From Gammaproteobacteria bacterium 53_120_T64 (lineage in GTDB: Bacteria > Pseudomonadota > Gammaproteobacteria > Pseudomonadales > Porticoccaceae): a stretch of DNA of 50,712 bases. The DNA lies in assembly GCA_002162815.1 (NCBI GenBank), contig MAAT01000053.1:1-50712 (forward strand), written 5' to 3'. A program made the position numbers and the translations under genes. This document shows positions 26,559 to 35,635 of this stretch, piece after piece. A model generated the notes under the pieces. It was not told the DNA's origin and searched no databases. It worked only from the letters and a program-made list of their open reading frames with translations. Positions within the stretch are counted from its first letter, which is position 1; each line of letters begins with the position of its first letter.

Positions 26559-27962
26559 CTAGCGAATACCCCTTCTTCGTATCGCCGACGAGGTAAAGTG
26601 ATTATCGGTAACACGCCAGGTGAAATCGGGTGCTTTACTCTTATCCATCATCAGCGCCAGCATACGGTGGGCATTGAAGTCATATTGTAATTCCGCAGCA
26701 CGGTTAGGAAGGCCAATATCGTAAAACATTACCCAATGGTCTTCCCAATGACGCCAGAGTTCACCACGACGATCGTAATTATCGGAAAGCATGACCTCCC
26801 AGGAATCTTCATCGAAGTAGTAAACCCGCTTGCTGTAATCGTGGCTAGTGCCCTCTTTGAGGTTGGCTTCGACAATCCAGACACGGTGTAACTCATAGCG
26901 GGCATAGTCCTGATTAAAGCGCCCCGAATCTGCAATTACCTTATCGGGAGTGGCAGACTGAGCAAACAATTTGTAGGGATTGTAGGGCACATAGACTTCA
27001 CGCTTGCCCAGCAACTTGTAGGTGAAACGATCATTGGGGCCGTTAAAGCCGTAAGCTTGATCGGTGGTACCAAGGCCATCGCCCGCGGTAATGGGGTTGT
27101 CGTAGACAATCTGCGGTGCCCGTTTAACGCGGCGCTGACCGGGGCTATAGGCCCAGGCCTTACGGAAGTTTTGAGTAAAGGTAATCGGCTCCAAGGCGAG
27201 TACCACCTGTCCGGCCACCTTGGCAGGCCCTGTTAATGTTTGCTGATAGAGCAAAATGTTTTCGGTTGGAACAACGTTGGGGTCATCATCAGCAATCTCT
27301 GGATCACTCCACTTGTAGTGAAACTCCACATCCAAATTACTCGTCTCGAAATTGCCATTCGAGGCAACGGCGATGGTCAACTCCCGCGACTTGTTCCAGA
27401 CAAGCTTTGGCCGTGACTGCTGATTGAGGAAGGCCTCCTCCGCAGTATGGGGAATGGGAAAGGCCCAGGCTTTTCTGGCACCGGTAAAACCGATCATGCC
27501 CATATGGCTATCGGTGCGCTGAAACACGGCGCGATCTAAGTTTTTTAGGGCGGCGTCATAAATATAGTCGTTGTAAACCATCGAGCGCCGGGTCGGATAG
27601 ACATTCATAAAATAGTCGGAATAGGTCTGGAACATCATCTTCTGACCCTCCGACAATTTATCGGCATGCTCAAGATAATTCTGCGCGGTGATTTTTAGTC
27701 GAACCTCATCATCGGCAAAGGGATCGAGATGAAAGGTGCCCGGTTTAAAGCCATCCGGTATCGGTGTTTGCTGGTTTTTCCACTCGGGAATGGTACCTTC
27801 CGCATTGCCGGCACGGATGGCACCACTGGGCGTGAGCTTAGTACCTTCAAGGCCAATCGATGCGCGCTCTTCGGGGGTCACGACCGCCATCGCAACGCTG
27901 CTGCTCAATGCACAAGCAGCGAGCAAAGCTTTATTGAGGCCAAACTTACTTATCACAGACAT
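26559..27962 (-). CDS. DUF1329 domain-containing exported protein
   Basis: Exported protein of 467 aa with a signal peptide (about 1-26, AACALSSSVAMA) and a DUF1329 domain over most of the rest. DUF1329 proteins have a LolB-like fold and are thought to work in the outer membrane or periplasm, often with a DUF1302 partner and an RND-type exporter in hydrocarbon- or lipid-handling clusters. Neither partner is adjacent here, so the gene stands alone. The 367-bp region 27963-28329 upstream is divergent to the cytochrome gene and has no other gene that I can see. Confidence 0.88.
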   Translation of the reverse strand: MSVISKFGLNKALLAACALSSSVAMAVVTPEERASIGLEGTKLTPSGAIRAGNAEGTIPEWKNQQTPIPDGFKPGTFHLDPFADDEVRLKITAQNYLEHADKLSEGQKMMFQTYSDYFMNVYPTRRSMVYNDYIYDAALKNLDRAVFQRTDSHMGMIGFTGARKAWAFPIPHTAEEAFLNQQSRPKLVWNKSRELTIAVASNGNFETSNLDVEFHYKWSDPEIADDDPNVVPTENILLYQQTLTGPAKVAGQVVLALEPITFTQNFRKAWAYSPGQRRVKRAPQIVYDNPITAGDGLGTTDQAYGFNGPNDRFTYKLLGKREVYVPYNPYKLFAQSATPDKVIADSGRFNQDYARYELHRVWIVEANLKEGTSHDYSKRVYYFDEDSWEVMLSDNYDRRGELWRHWEDHWVMFYDIGLPNRAAELQYDFNAHRMLALMMDKSKAPDFTWRVTDNHFTSSAIRRRGIR

Positions 27963-28278
27963 CTAGTTACCCTCTTTATCTTTATCGTTATATTTATCGT
28001 AGATTAAGGAGCCTTAACTGAAGCGACAGATACAACTTACCGGGCAAACCCGTTCTGACTAAAAGGCTAGTCATCAAGATGGCAGTATTTTTAATATGAG
28101 TCAAGATAATACTAGACATGCTACTGGGTTATTTTACTACAAAATAATAAGCACCACGTGCATCGAGTGCGGCGCTTATCTTGAACCTTGACTGGCAAGG
28201 TAAGACTGTTACACAAACCGCCTCATCTTATTTATCAATAAGCACCTTTGATGTTTTCCAGAGGCCGACGAAAACGTC

Positions 28279-28284
28279 TATACT
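28279..28284 (+). promoter_or_regulatory. Candidate -10 box of the cytochrome c5 gene
   Basis: TATACT lies 45 bp upstream of the cytochrome start codon. A recognisable -35 box at the ideal spacing is not present (TTCCAG only), so this is a weak call from position and sequence. Confidence 0.35.
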
Positions 28285-28329
28285 ACGCGCCATTCTCGCC
28301 AAGCCACTGTGACTAATGGAGTCCTCTTT

Positions 28330-28770
28330 ATGAAAAACCAGAACCTTATTACTCTGTGTACAGCATTTATAACGCTATTCATGTTAAGTGCCTGTAGCGG
28401 AGAGAAGGGCGAAGTTGTATTGAGTGTTCAGCAGGAAGCAGCCATGTCCGAGCGTCTGGCACCTGCCGGCTCAGTCAGCCTCACTGGCGAAGTTGGCGGC
28501 GCACCTGCTACAGGTAGCGGTGCCGGTAGCCGTAGTGGTGAAGAGGTCTACGCCAACACCTGTAAGATCTGTCACGGTTCTGGCTCGGGTGGAGCACCCA
28601 AACTTGGTGTGCCCGAGCAGTGGAGTGCACGCATCGACAAGGGTATGGAAAGCTTGTACACCAGTGCGATCAGTGGCTTCCAGGGTATGCCCGCCAAAGG
28701 CCTCTGCATGGATTGCTCCGATGATGAGCTCAAGAGCGCCGTTGACTTCCTGATTGATGGCAGTAAATAA
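28330..28770 (+). CDS. Cytochrome c5 family lipoprotein
   Basis: Small c-type cytochrome of 146 aa, predicted lipoprotein: lipobox LSAC with Cys22, then a flexible Gly/Ala/Ser linker. The haem site is CKICH in NTCKICHGSG. The axial Met is in FQGMPAKG, and the extra CMDC pair (GLCMDCSDDEL) is characteristic of cytochrome c5. It likely carries electrons in the periplasm between the quinol-oxidising complex and a terminal oxidase. The ATG at 28330 is chosen because GGAG lies 9 nt upstream and the signal begins there; an upstream in-frame codon (28309) would add 7 residues that weaken the signal. Transcribed alone. Confidence 0.92.
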   Translation: MKNQNLITLCTAFITLFMLSACSGEKGEVVLSVQQEAAMSERLAPAGSVSLTGEVGGAPATGSGAGSRSGEEVYANTCKICHGSGSGGAPKLGVPEQWSARIDKGMESLYTSAISGFQGMPAKGLCMDCSDDELKSAVDFLIDGSK

Positions 28771-28782
28771 AACGCAGATCAA

Positions 28783-28811
28783 GGCAATGACTTGGTAAAA
28801 AAGTCATTGCC
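28783..28811 (+). repeat. 11-bp inverted repeat after the cytochrome gene
   Basis: GGCAATGACTT (28783-28793) and AAGTCATTGCC (28801-28811) form a perfect hairpin with a 7-nt loop, without a T-run. It precedes the terminator at 28831 and may protect the mRNA 3' end. Confidence 0.6.
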
Positions 28812-28830
28812 TGCATTAGAAACGCTAGAA

Positions 28831-28864
28831 AAACCCTATGTCTAAACACATGGGTTTTTTTTTG
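28831..28864 (+). terminator. Rho-independent terminator after the cytochrome gene
   Basis: AAACCC with TATGT pairs against ACAT with GGGTTT (28831-28857), and the T-run TTTTTTTTT follows. It ends the monocistronic cytochrome transcript. Confidence 0.8.
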
Positions 28865-29025
28865 CGTTTAATAATTTACATCGCGCTAAAAGACACCTTA
28901 TTTCTCCCTAGGCGAACTACCCCGGCAATCCCCCTCCTCCGCCTATAGGATTATTTCACCCCGAGGCGCTACACTCCTCACTCTTCAAGCAATAATGAAA
29001 CAGTGACTCGGAGGCCCGCCCGACA

Positions 29026-30582
29026 GTGAACAAAATCAAAAACCAGGCCCAACCGGCCATCAACACCAATAAAGATGAGGTCATCACCCAGTTTGATGAG
29101 CGTTTAAAGGCCACACTCGATGAGGGTCGCAAGGAGCTGATAGCTAAACGCCATCAACGGGGTTATCGCAGCGCTCGTGAAAATCTCAAAGACCTCTGTG
29201 ACAGCGGCTCCTTTTTAGAATACGGTCAACTCGCAGTCGCCGCCCAGCGCCGGCGCAGAGACATCGACGACCTTAAAAAACATACCGCAGCCGACGGTAT
29301 TATCACCGGCCTCGCCACCATCAACGCCCAGCTGTTTGACGAACAGGCCAGTCGCGCCGTGGTCATCGTCAACGACTACACCGTGCTGGCAGGTACCCAG
29401 GGCGTCTTTCACCACAAAAAGCTCGATCGTGCCCTCGAACTGGCCGCCGAACTAAAACTGCCGGTAGTGATGTACGCCGAGGGCGGCGGTGGCCGTCCCG
29501 GAGATACCGACTACGAATTAAGTTTGAATTTAGGCTCCTTTGCCGCCTGGGCTGGGCTCCGGGGCCTCGTGCCGATGATCGCCGTTAATAACGGCTACTG
29601 CTTTGCCGGCAACGCCGCCCTCTTTGGTTGCGCCGACATTACCATCGCCACGAAAAGCTCATGGATTGGTATGGCAGGCCCAGCGATGATCGAGGGCGGT
29701 GGCATGGGCAGCTTCACAGCCACCGATATTGGCCCCATTGAAACCCAGGTCAAAAATGGTGTGGTGGATATTGTCGCCGCAGATGAGGACGACGCCACGC
29801 GCATTACTCGCCAGGTGCTGTCCTATTTTCAAGGCAGTACGGAAAACTGGAGTTGTGCCGATCAACGCAAGCTCTGGCCATTACTCCCCGCCGACCGGCG
29901 CTTCGTCTACAAAGTACGGGACATCATCACCACCCTGGCCGACACGGACTCCTTTACCGAGCTGCGCAGGGACTATGGCTGCGGCATTATCACCGGCTTT
30001 GTACGCATTGAAGGTAAGCCTTTCGGCCTGATTTGCAACGACTGTCGATTCTTAGGCGGCGCCATTGATGCCGAGGCAGCCCTCAAGGCAACACGTTTTT
30101 TGGAACTCTGTAATAACTTCAAGCTACCCCTGCTCTCCCTGTGCGACACCCCCGGTTTTATGGTTGGCCCGGAGAGTGAAACCGAGGGTGCCGTGCGCAA
30201 GATGTCCGATATGTTTGTCGCCGGCTCCCGCCTCAAGTCGCCCATGATCGCGATCTTTTTACGCAAGGGTTACGGTCTAGGGGCCATCGCTATGACTGGC
30301 GGCAGTTTTGCCCGCCCCATCTACAGTGCGTCCTGGCCCAGCGGTGAATTCGGCGCCATGGGCTTAGAGGGCGCCGTTCACTTGGGTTTCAAAAAAGAAC
30401 TCGATGCTGTTAAAACCGAAGAGGAGCGAGAAACACTCTTCAATAAATTGCTCAACGCCATGTACGAGCGCGGTAAAGCGACAGAAGCTGCCAGTTATCT
30501 TGAGATTGATGCGGTTATTGACCCCGCTGACACCCGAAAAGTCATTATCCAGGCATTGGGTAAAAGCAGCGTATTAAAGTAA
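29026..30582 (+). CDS. Acyl-CoA carboxylase, carboxyltransferase (beta-type) subunit
   Basis: Biotin-dependent carboxyltransferase of 518 aa with both halves of the crotonase-like fold. N-terminal half: ADGIITGLATINAQ, VIVNDYTVLAGTQGVFHHKK, YAEGGGGRPGD. C-terminal half: YGCGIITGFVRIEGKPFGLI, CDTPGFMVGPESE, KSPMIAIFLRKGYGLGAIAM. It transfers CO2 from carboxybiotin to an acyl-CoA such as acetyl-, propionyl- or methylcrotonyl-CoA. No biotin carboxylase/BCCP gene is adjacent; the gene is monocistronic, starting at GTG and ending at a terminator. Its partner must be encoded elsewhere. Substrate is not decided. Confidence 0.9.
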   Translation: MNKIKNQAQPAINTNKDEVITQFDERLKATLDEGRKELIAKRHQRGYRSARENLKDLCDSGSFLEYGQLAVAAQRRRRDIDDLKKHTAADGIITGLATINAQLFDEQASRAVVIVNDYTVLAGTQGVFHHKKLDRALELAAELKLPVVMYAEGGGGRPGDTDYELSLNLGSFAAWAGLRGLVPMIAVNNGYCFAGNAALFGCADITIATKSSWIGMAGPAMIEGGGMGSFTATDIGPIETQVKNGVVDIVAADEDDATRITRQVLSYFQGSTENWSCADQRKLWPLLPADRRFVYKVRDIITTLADTDSFTELRRDYGCGIITGFVRIEGKPFGLICNDCRFLGGAIDAEAALKATRFLELCNNFKLPLLSLCDTPGFMVGPESETEGAVRKMSDMFVAGSRLKSPMIAIFLRKGYGLGAIAMTGGSFARPIYSASWPSGEFGAMGLEGAVHLGFKKELDAVKTEEERETLFNKLLNAMYERGKATEAASYLEIDAVIDPADTRKVIIQALGKSSVLK

Positions 30583-30595
30583 CCATACAAACCAA

Positions 30596-30629
30596 TAAAA
30601 AAAGCCGGGGCCATTGCCCCGGCTTTTTC
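30596..30629. terminator. Bidirectional Rho-independent terminator
   Basis: A perfect 11-bp stem (AAAGCCGGGGC 30601-30611, GCCCCGGCTTT 30616-30626) has a 4-nt loop. A T-run follows on the plus strand and an even longer one on the minus strand. It serves the convergent carboxyltransferase and OmpW genes. Confidence 0.92.
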
Positions 30630-30652
30630 ACGAAAACACTATCGTTTTAAAC

Positions 30653-31336
30653 TTAAAATTTGTAACCAACACCCACCATATAAACCCAAGGGTCGATATC
30701 CACATCGGCTTTGATTCGCACAGTATCAAACTTGAAATCTGCTTCGGTATCAATATCGATATACCACACAGAGGCATTCAGTAACCAGTGCTCATCAATA
30801 GCATAATCAAAGCCTACCTGAACTGCCAGACCAATGGAGTCGTCGAGCTCTAGGTCACCGCTTTCACCTAAAAAAGCTTCAAGATCACTATCAACACCCT
30901 CATCAAAGAACGCTGTGTAGTTAACACCAATACCCACATAGGGCTGAAATGCAGATGAAGGCTCCATCGGGAAGTATTGTAAGGTCAAGGTAGGCGGCAA
31001 CTGCTTGCTATCGCCAGCATCAAGACCCAAACCATTGGCCTTAATATCATGCTCAAAGGGTGTTGCCGCAAGTAGGCCTATACCCAGATGCGACGTCAGC
31101 ATATAAGTCCCTGTCAGGCCCAGCTGCTCGTCGCCATCGACACCGACACCCGTGCCTGCCACAGTCCCACCATTAATATTCAAAGCCGAACTACTTTCAT
31201 CTGGCTGCACCGAGGCAACACCAGCACGTAGAATAAAGTCACCTGGCTCATAGGCCAATACATTGCCCGCACCGCAAGCTAAACCGCCTGCCAATAATGA
31301 ACCCGTAACGAAAGCATTAATTTTTTGACGTCCCAT
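30653..31336 (-). CDS. ompW: OmpW family outer membrane protein
   Basis: Eight-stranded outer-membrane beta-barrel of 227 aa. It has a signal peptide (about 1-28, LACGAGNVLA) and the family features GDFILRAGVASVQPDESS, LGIGLLAATPFEHDI, PPTLTLQYFPM, FQPYVGIGVNYTAFF and the C-terminal VGVGYKF, with the terminal Phe typical of OMPs. OmpW forms a narrow hydrophobic channel and is linked to uptake of small hydrophobic compounds, which would fit a degrader. It is monocistronic with its own terminator and an upstream gap of 165 bp. Confidence 0.93.
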   Translation of the reverse strand: MGRQKINAFVTGSLLAGGLACGAGNVLAYEPGDFILRAGVASVQPDESSSALNINGGTVAGTGVGVDGDEQLGLTGTYMLTSHLGIGLLAATPFEHDIKANGLGLDAGDSKQLPPTLTLQYFPMEPSSAFQPYVGIGVNYTAFFDEGVDSDLEAFLGESGDLELDDSIGLAVQVGFDYAIDEHWLLNASVWYIDIDTEADFKFDTVRIKADVDIDPWVYMVGVGYKF

Positions 31337-31501
31337 ACAGCATACCCCTCTCTCAAAAATGACTGTGTTATTAGAGCATTAGAGTAGAAATCTGAAGTTG
31401 ATCTAGGTTAAGAGATTTATTATTACAATCGTTTCAAAACACTAGCTCGTCACTTTGCTATAACAAGGGAGTCGTCAAATATTTGAGGTCTAGCTCACAC
31501 T

Positions 31502-31807
31502 TTATTCCCCACCTAGGCATTCGGGAGGCGTAGGCACCTCTCCCTTCTGCGCCCAATATTCGGGGGTAAAGGCATGAATCGATAAGGCATGGACACCAGA
31601 GGAGAGCTCTTCGGCAAGTAGTTGATAGACACGCTGGTGGCACTGCACGGCACGCAGACCCGCAAAGCTGTCGGCAACCACGACAATGTCGAAATGGGTT
31701 TCGGCATCTGCGGGCACTGCGTGCATATGGCTGACATTATCCACCTGTAAATGTACTGGTGAGAGGCCGTCATGCAATTTTTGAACGATAATTTCCTGCA
31801 CGCTCAT
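31502..31807 (-). CDS. BolA family protein
   Basis: BolA-like protein of 101 aa with the segment HMHAVPADAETHFDIVVVAD, conserved FAGLRAVQCHQRVYQLLAEE and a conserved C-terminal HALSIHAFTPEYW. BolA proteins bind Fe-S clusters together with monothiol glutaredoxins and affect transcription and morphology. The start at 31807 is supported by GGGGAG 7 nt upstream; the ATG 5 codons earlier (31822) is less likely. It follows oadB by 28 bp and is likely the last gene of the oad operon, an unusual partner. Confidence 0.9.
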   Translation of the reverse strand: MSVQEIIVQKLHDGLSPVHLQVDNVSHMHAVPADAETHFDIVVVADSFAGLRAVQCHQRVYQLLAEELSSGVHALSIHAFTPEYWAQKGEVPTPPECLGGE

Positions 31808-31835
31808 CGTTTCGCTCCCCATACCATGCTCGCAG

Positions 31836-33008
31836 TCAAAAGCCGGAAACCATAGAAATCATCACCCCGGCTGCCACCGCCGAGCCGATAACGCCTGCCA
31901 CATTTGGCCCCATCGCATGCATTAACAAGAAATTTTGTGGATTCGCTTCAAGGCCAACTTTATTCGACACCCGCGCCGCCATCGGCACCGCCGAGACACC
32001 GGCCGAACCGATTAAGGGGTTTATCGGCGTATCGCTAAAGCGATTCATCAACTTCGCCATCAACACACCGGCCGCAGTGCCTATGCAAAAAGCTAAGGCA
32101 CCCAGGGCGAGAATACCCAGAGTTTCCCAGTTGAGGAATTTATCGGCACTCATTTTAGAGCCGACCGCGAGACCGAGAAAAATGGTGACAATGTTAATCA
32201 AGGCGTTTTGGGTGGTATCACTCAAGCGATCGACGACACCACATTCACGCATTAAATTACCGAAGCAAAACATCCCCAACAGCGGTGCCGCACTGGGCAG
32301 TAACATCGCGACAAGACCCAACAGCAGCATCGGGAAGACAATTTTCTCCCGGATCGAGACGGGACGCAGCTGTACCATTTCAATTTTCCGTTCCGCCTCG
32401 CTGGTCAGCGCACGCATGATCGGCGGCTGAATAATTGGCACCAGCGCCATGTAGGAATAAGCCGCAACGGCCACAGCACCGAGTAAATCTGGCGACAGCT
32501 TACTGGCGACAAAGATTGCCGTCGGCCCATCGGCGCCACCGATGATACCGATCGATGCCGCATCTCGAATGGAGAAGTCAAGAATCCCCAAACTGCTCAA
32601 GCCCACCGCACCCATTACCGTCACGAAAATACCCACTTGCGCAGCGGCACCGAGTAATAGGGTTTTTGGATTGGCCAGTAAGGGGCCAAAATCGGTCATT
32701 GCACCGACCCCCATAAAGATAATCAGCGGAAACATACCCGAGGCGATACCGACGTTGTAGATGTAGTACATCAAGCCGCCGGGGGATTCCATGTGACCCA
32801 TCGCATCGTAAATCGGCGCGGCCTCAAAACCGGCACCGGGTATATTCACTAAGATGGTGCCAAAGCCAATGGGCACCAACAACAGCGGTTCAAAACCTTT
32901 GCGAATGGCCAAAAACAGCAGGGTAAGGCCCACCGCCATCATCACTACCGTGCCGGCATCGACTTGTGCTAGACCGGATTCGGTCCAGAGTTTTAATATT
33001 TGTTCCAT
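31836..33008 (-). CDS. oadB: Oxaloacetate decarboxylase beta subunit (Na+ pump)
   Basis: Integral membrane subunit of 390 aa that decarboxylates carboxybiotin and exports Na+. It has about nine to eleven hydrophobic helices and the conserved [15 protein letters not shown] segment holding the Na+-linked Asp, plus a [15 protein letters not shown] segment. Length and motifs are those of OadB/GcdB-type pumps. It is 15 bp downstream of oadA. Together the operon makes a sodium-motive force from oxaloacetate decarboxylation, or runs as an anaplerotic sink in an aerobic marine cell. Confidence 0.95.
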   Translation of the reverse strand: MEQILKLWTESGLAQVDAGTVVMMAVGLTLLFLAIRKGFEPLLLVPIGFGTILVNIPGAGFEAAPIYDAMGHMESPGGLMYYIYNVGIASGMFPLIIFMGVGAMTDFGPLLANPKTLLLGAAAQVGIFVTVMGAVGLSSLGILDFSIRDAASIGIIGGADGPTAIFVASKLSPDLLGAVAVAAYSYMALVPIIQPPIMRALTSEAERKIEMVQLRPVSIREKIVFPMLLLGLVAMLLPSAAPLLGMFCFGNLMRECGVVDRLSDTTQNALINIVTIFLGLAVGSKMSADKFLNWETLGILALGALAFCIGTAAGVLMAKLMNRFSDTPINPLIGSAGVSAVPMAARVSNKVGLEANPQNFLLMHAMGPNVAGVIGSAVAAGVMISMVSGF

Positions 33009-33023
33009 GATTAACTCCGTAGG

Positions 33024-34805
33024 CTAGATGAGTGTGACCAAGGGATCGCCAACACTAATGGCATCGCCCTCTTTCACTAAGACATCACCGATGGTGCCCG
33101 CTCGCGCAGCACTCACGGCGGTTTCCATCTTCATCGCCTCAAGAATAATCAGGTTGTCACCCTCGACCACCTGCTGACCGGGACTGACCAGTACCTTGAA
33201 GATATTACCCGCCAGCGGAGCCGGTACAGGTTCACCACCACCGACAACTCCTGAGCCACCGACTGCAGGCGCAACACCGCCCATGGGCGCAATGGCCGAC
33301 ACATCGCCACCATTACTGACGGCTACGGTGTAGTCGCGGCCTTCTACGTTCACGGTGTAAATTTCTTCACCGCTGTCATTGGTAACAACACTACCCTCTT
33401 TACCGGTTGGTACGGGCTCGAAAGCGGAAGGGTTGTCACGGTTTTCGAGAAACTTCAAACCAATTTGCGGGAACAGTGCATAGGTCAGCACGTCGTCGAT
33501 CTTTTGCTCGCCCTGCATTAAAGTGATATTTTTTTCTTTCGCCTTACCATCCAGCTCGGCGATCAGCTTATCCAACTCAGCGGGGATGAGATCTGCGGGG
33601 CGCACAGTAATTGCCTCACCACCTTCCAATACCTTGGCCTGCAGCTCGGCATTCACCGGCGCCGGTGTGGCCCCGTATTCGCCCTTTAAGACACCGGCGG
33701 TCTCTTTAGTAATGGTTTTATAGCGTTCACCAGTGAGGATGTTGATCACCGACTGGGTGCCAACAATTTGTGAGGTTGGCGTCACCAGTGGGATGAAGCC
33801 GAGGTCTTCTCTGACGCGGGGAATTTCAGCCAATACTTCGTCAAACTTTTCAATGGCCCCCTGCTCGTGTAATTGGCTTTCCATATTGGTGAGCATGCCA
33901 CCGGGCACCTGGGCAACCAGAATACGCGAATCGACGCCGCGCAGAGAGCCTTCAAACTTGGCGTATTTCTTTCTGACTTCGCGGAAATAGGCGGCGATTT
34001 CTTCCAGCAGGCCCATATCGAGACCGGTATCGCGCTCGGTGCCCTCGAGTATTGCCACCAATGCCTCGGTGGGCGAGTGGCCGTACGTCATCGACATCGA
34101 TGAAATCGCCGTATCGACATTGTCGATACCAGCTTCAATACATTTCAGATAGGTCGCCGTCGACATACCCGTCGTGGCGTGGCATTGAATATGAATGGGA
34201 ATATTGACCGCTTTCTTAAGCCGACTCACTAATTCAAAACCGGTATAGGGTGTCAACAAACCCGCCATATCTTTAATACAGATAGAATCGGCCTGCATAT
34301 CTTCCAGCTCGCGGGCCATATCGACCCACAGGTCAATATTGTGCACCGGGCTAACCGTATAGGAGATCGTACCCTGGGCGTGCTTGCCAACGTTCTTCAC
34401 GGCCTGCAGGGCGGTACGTAAATTGCGCACATCGTTCATCGCATCAAACACGCGAAAAACATCAACGCCGTTAGTCGCGGCACGCTCGACAAACTTTGTC
34501 ACCACGTCATCGGCATAGTGGCGATAACCGAGAATATTCTGGCCTCTAAAAAGCATTTGCTGGGGCGTATTGGGCATCGCCTTTTTTAGCTCGCGAATGC
34601 GATCCCAGGGATCTTCGCCCAAATAGCGTATGCAGGAGTCAAAGGTCGCCCCACCCCAGGATTCCAACGACCAGAAGCCGACTTGGTCGAGTTTCTCGGC
34701 AATCGGCAACATATCGTCGATGCGCAGACGCGTCGCGAAAAGAGATTGGTGCGCATCGCGCAACACCACATCGGTAATCCCCAGGGGTTTTTTCTGCTCT
34801 ACCAT
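33024..34805 (-). CDS. oadA: Oxaloacetate decarboxylase alpha subunit (biotinylated)
   Basis: Cytoplasmic carboxyltransferase subunit of 593 aa. The N-terminal HMGL-like TIM barrel (about 8-275, [16 protein letters not shown]) is followed by the PYC/OADA domain (about 290-480) and the biotinyl domain (about 525-593) with the biotin lysine Lys559 in EAMKMETAV. It transfers the carboxyl group from oxaloacetate to biotin and passes it to OadB. A Gly/Ala/Pro-rich linker precedes the biotin domain. The gene sits between oadG and oadB in the normal order. Confidence 0.96.
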   Translation of the reverse strand: MVEQKKPLGITDVVLRDAHQSLFATRLRIDDMLPIAEKLDQVGFWSLESWGGATFDSCIRYLGEDPWDRIRELKKAMPNTPQQMLFRGQNILGYRHYADDVVTKFVERAATNGVDVFRVFDAMNDVRNLRTALQAVKNVGKHAQGTISYTVSPVHNIDLWVDMARELEDMQADSICIKDMAGLLTPYTGFELVSRLKKAVNIPIHIQCHATTGMSTATYLKCIEAGIDNVDTAISSMSMTYGHSPTEALVAILEGTERDTGLDMGLLEEIAAYFREVRKKYAKFEGSLRGVDSRILVAQVPGGMLTNMESQLHEQGAIEKFDEVLAEIPRVREDLGFIPLVTPTSQIVGTQSVINILTGERYKTITKETAGVLKGEYGATPAPVNAELQAKVLEGGEAITVRPADLIPAELDKLIAELDGKAKEKNITLMQGEQKIDDVLTYALFPQIGLKFLENRDNPSAFEPVPTGKEGSVVTNDSGEEIYTVNVEGRDYTVAVSNGGDVSAIAPMGGVAPAVGGSGVVGGGEPVPAPLAGNIFKVLVSPGQQVVEGDNLIILEAMKMETAVSAARAGTIGDVLVKEGDAISVGDPLVTLI

Positions 34806-34876
34806 TAAATCACTCTCAACTGTTTAAACGATGGGGCTGCGCTTAGCTGCAGCTCGTTTTTAATAAATTCTAGCGT

Positions 34877-35113
34877 CTACTTACCGCGATGTTTATCGAT
34901 TGCCGCTTGTATAACCGCTTGTATGCGAGGCTCTACGGCACTCACTGGCGCCATTTGCACGGCCACCTCGGGCTGTACGGGGTCGGGGAAAAAGCGGGTG
35001 ATCACCCAGGACATCAGCGTCAGTGCGCCAACCAGTAAGATCAAAAACGTAAACACCGTACCCATGCCAAAGAGCATCAGGTCGACACCCTGTTGAAATA
35101 AATCGACTTCCAT
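34877..35113 (-). CDS. oadG: Oxaloacetate decarboxylase gamma subunit
   Basis: Small membrane-anchoring subunit of 78 aa that tethers OadA to OadB. It has one hydrophobic helix (about 10-36, LMLFGMGTVFTFLILLVGAL) and a short cytoplasmic tail. The family usually has a His-rich metal-binding tail; here it is only weakly so (DKHRGK). The start is the ATG beginning MEVDLFQQG, with AAGGGT about 7 nt upstream; a longer frame starting at 35155 adds 14 unconserved residues. It is the first gene of the oadGAB-bolA operon. Confidence 0.85.
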   Translation of the reverse strand: MEVDLFQQGVDLMLFGMGTVFTFLILLVGALTLMSWVITRFFPDPVQPEVAVQMAPVSAVEPRIQAVIQAAIDKHRGK

Positions 35114-35635
35114 AAACTTACCCTTTAAATCACTCAATACACAGCGCTTCAGCAAACGGCTCTAACTCACGCACCCGTAAAATTCGTTAAAAATAATACC
35201 GCGCAGCCCCGCTAGTAAAGTATTGGCGCCCGTACCAGCCAATAAGACACCCAGAAATGGCGAATTGTAAGCGATCCACCGCCTCGAAACAAAGTTGCTT
35301 TGCCTCTCGAGGCATCGAACACAGTGCCAGTGGCAGGAAAACAAAGATCGGAAAGGAATAAAAAGGTCAATATACAGTCGCTTTTTCTGGCTTCCTTCGC
35401 CGATTGTTCTAGTGCTATAGTGAATTGAAATTGACAGGGGGCACAGATACCCGTAGCAAATCGTTGCTTTTGCCGCCGGCTTCTGAAGATAGACTGCCCA
35501 AAAAAATTATAAACAAGATACGTTCAATTTGAATAAGCACGGCGACTGATATCTATTTCCATAAAAAAGCAGTCGTCCGCCAGATTTTTATTCCTTGAAC
35601 GATATTTCACAGTTTCTACCTTAGGAGAGTTAACC
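35114..35635. other. Intergenic region between divergent oadG and deacylase genes
   Basis: About 520 bp between two divergent transcription units. No convincing gene is seen; the 60-residue frame on the minus strand (35162-35344) has no ribosome site or recognisable motif. A TTGACA sequence near 35430 could be a -35 box toward the right, but no good -10 follows at the right distance. The deacylase has an AGGAG ribosome site near 35620. Confidence 0.5.

Noticed and set aside
35162-35344. 60-aa minus-strand frame upstream of oadG
   Set aside because: Cys/Trp-rich composition without family features; no ribosome site. It probably arises by chance.
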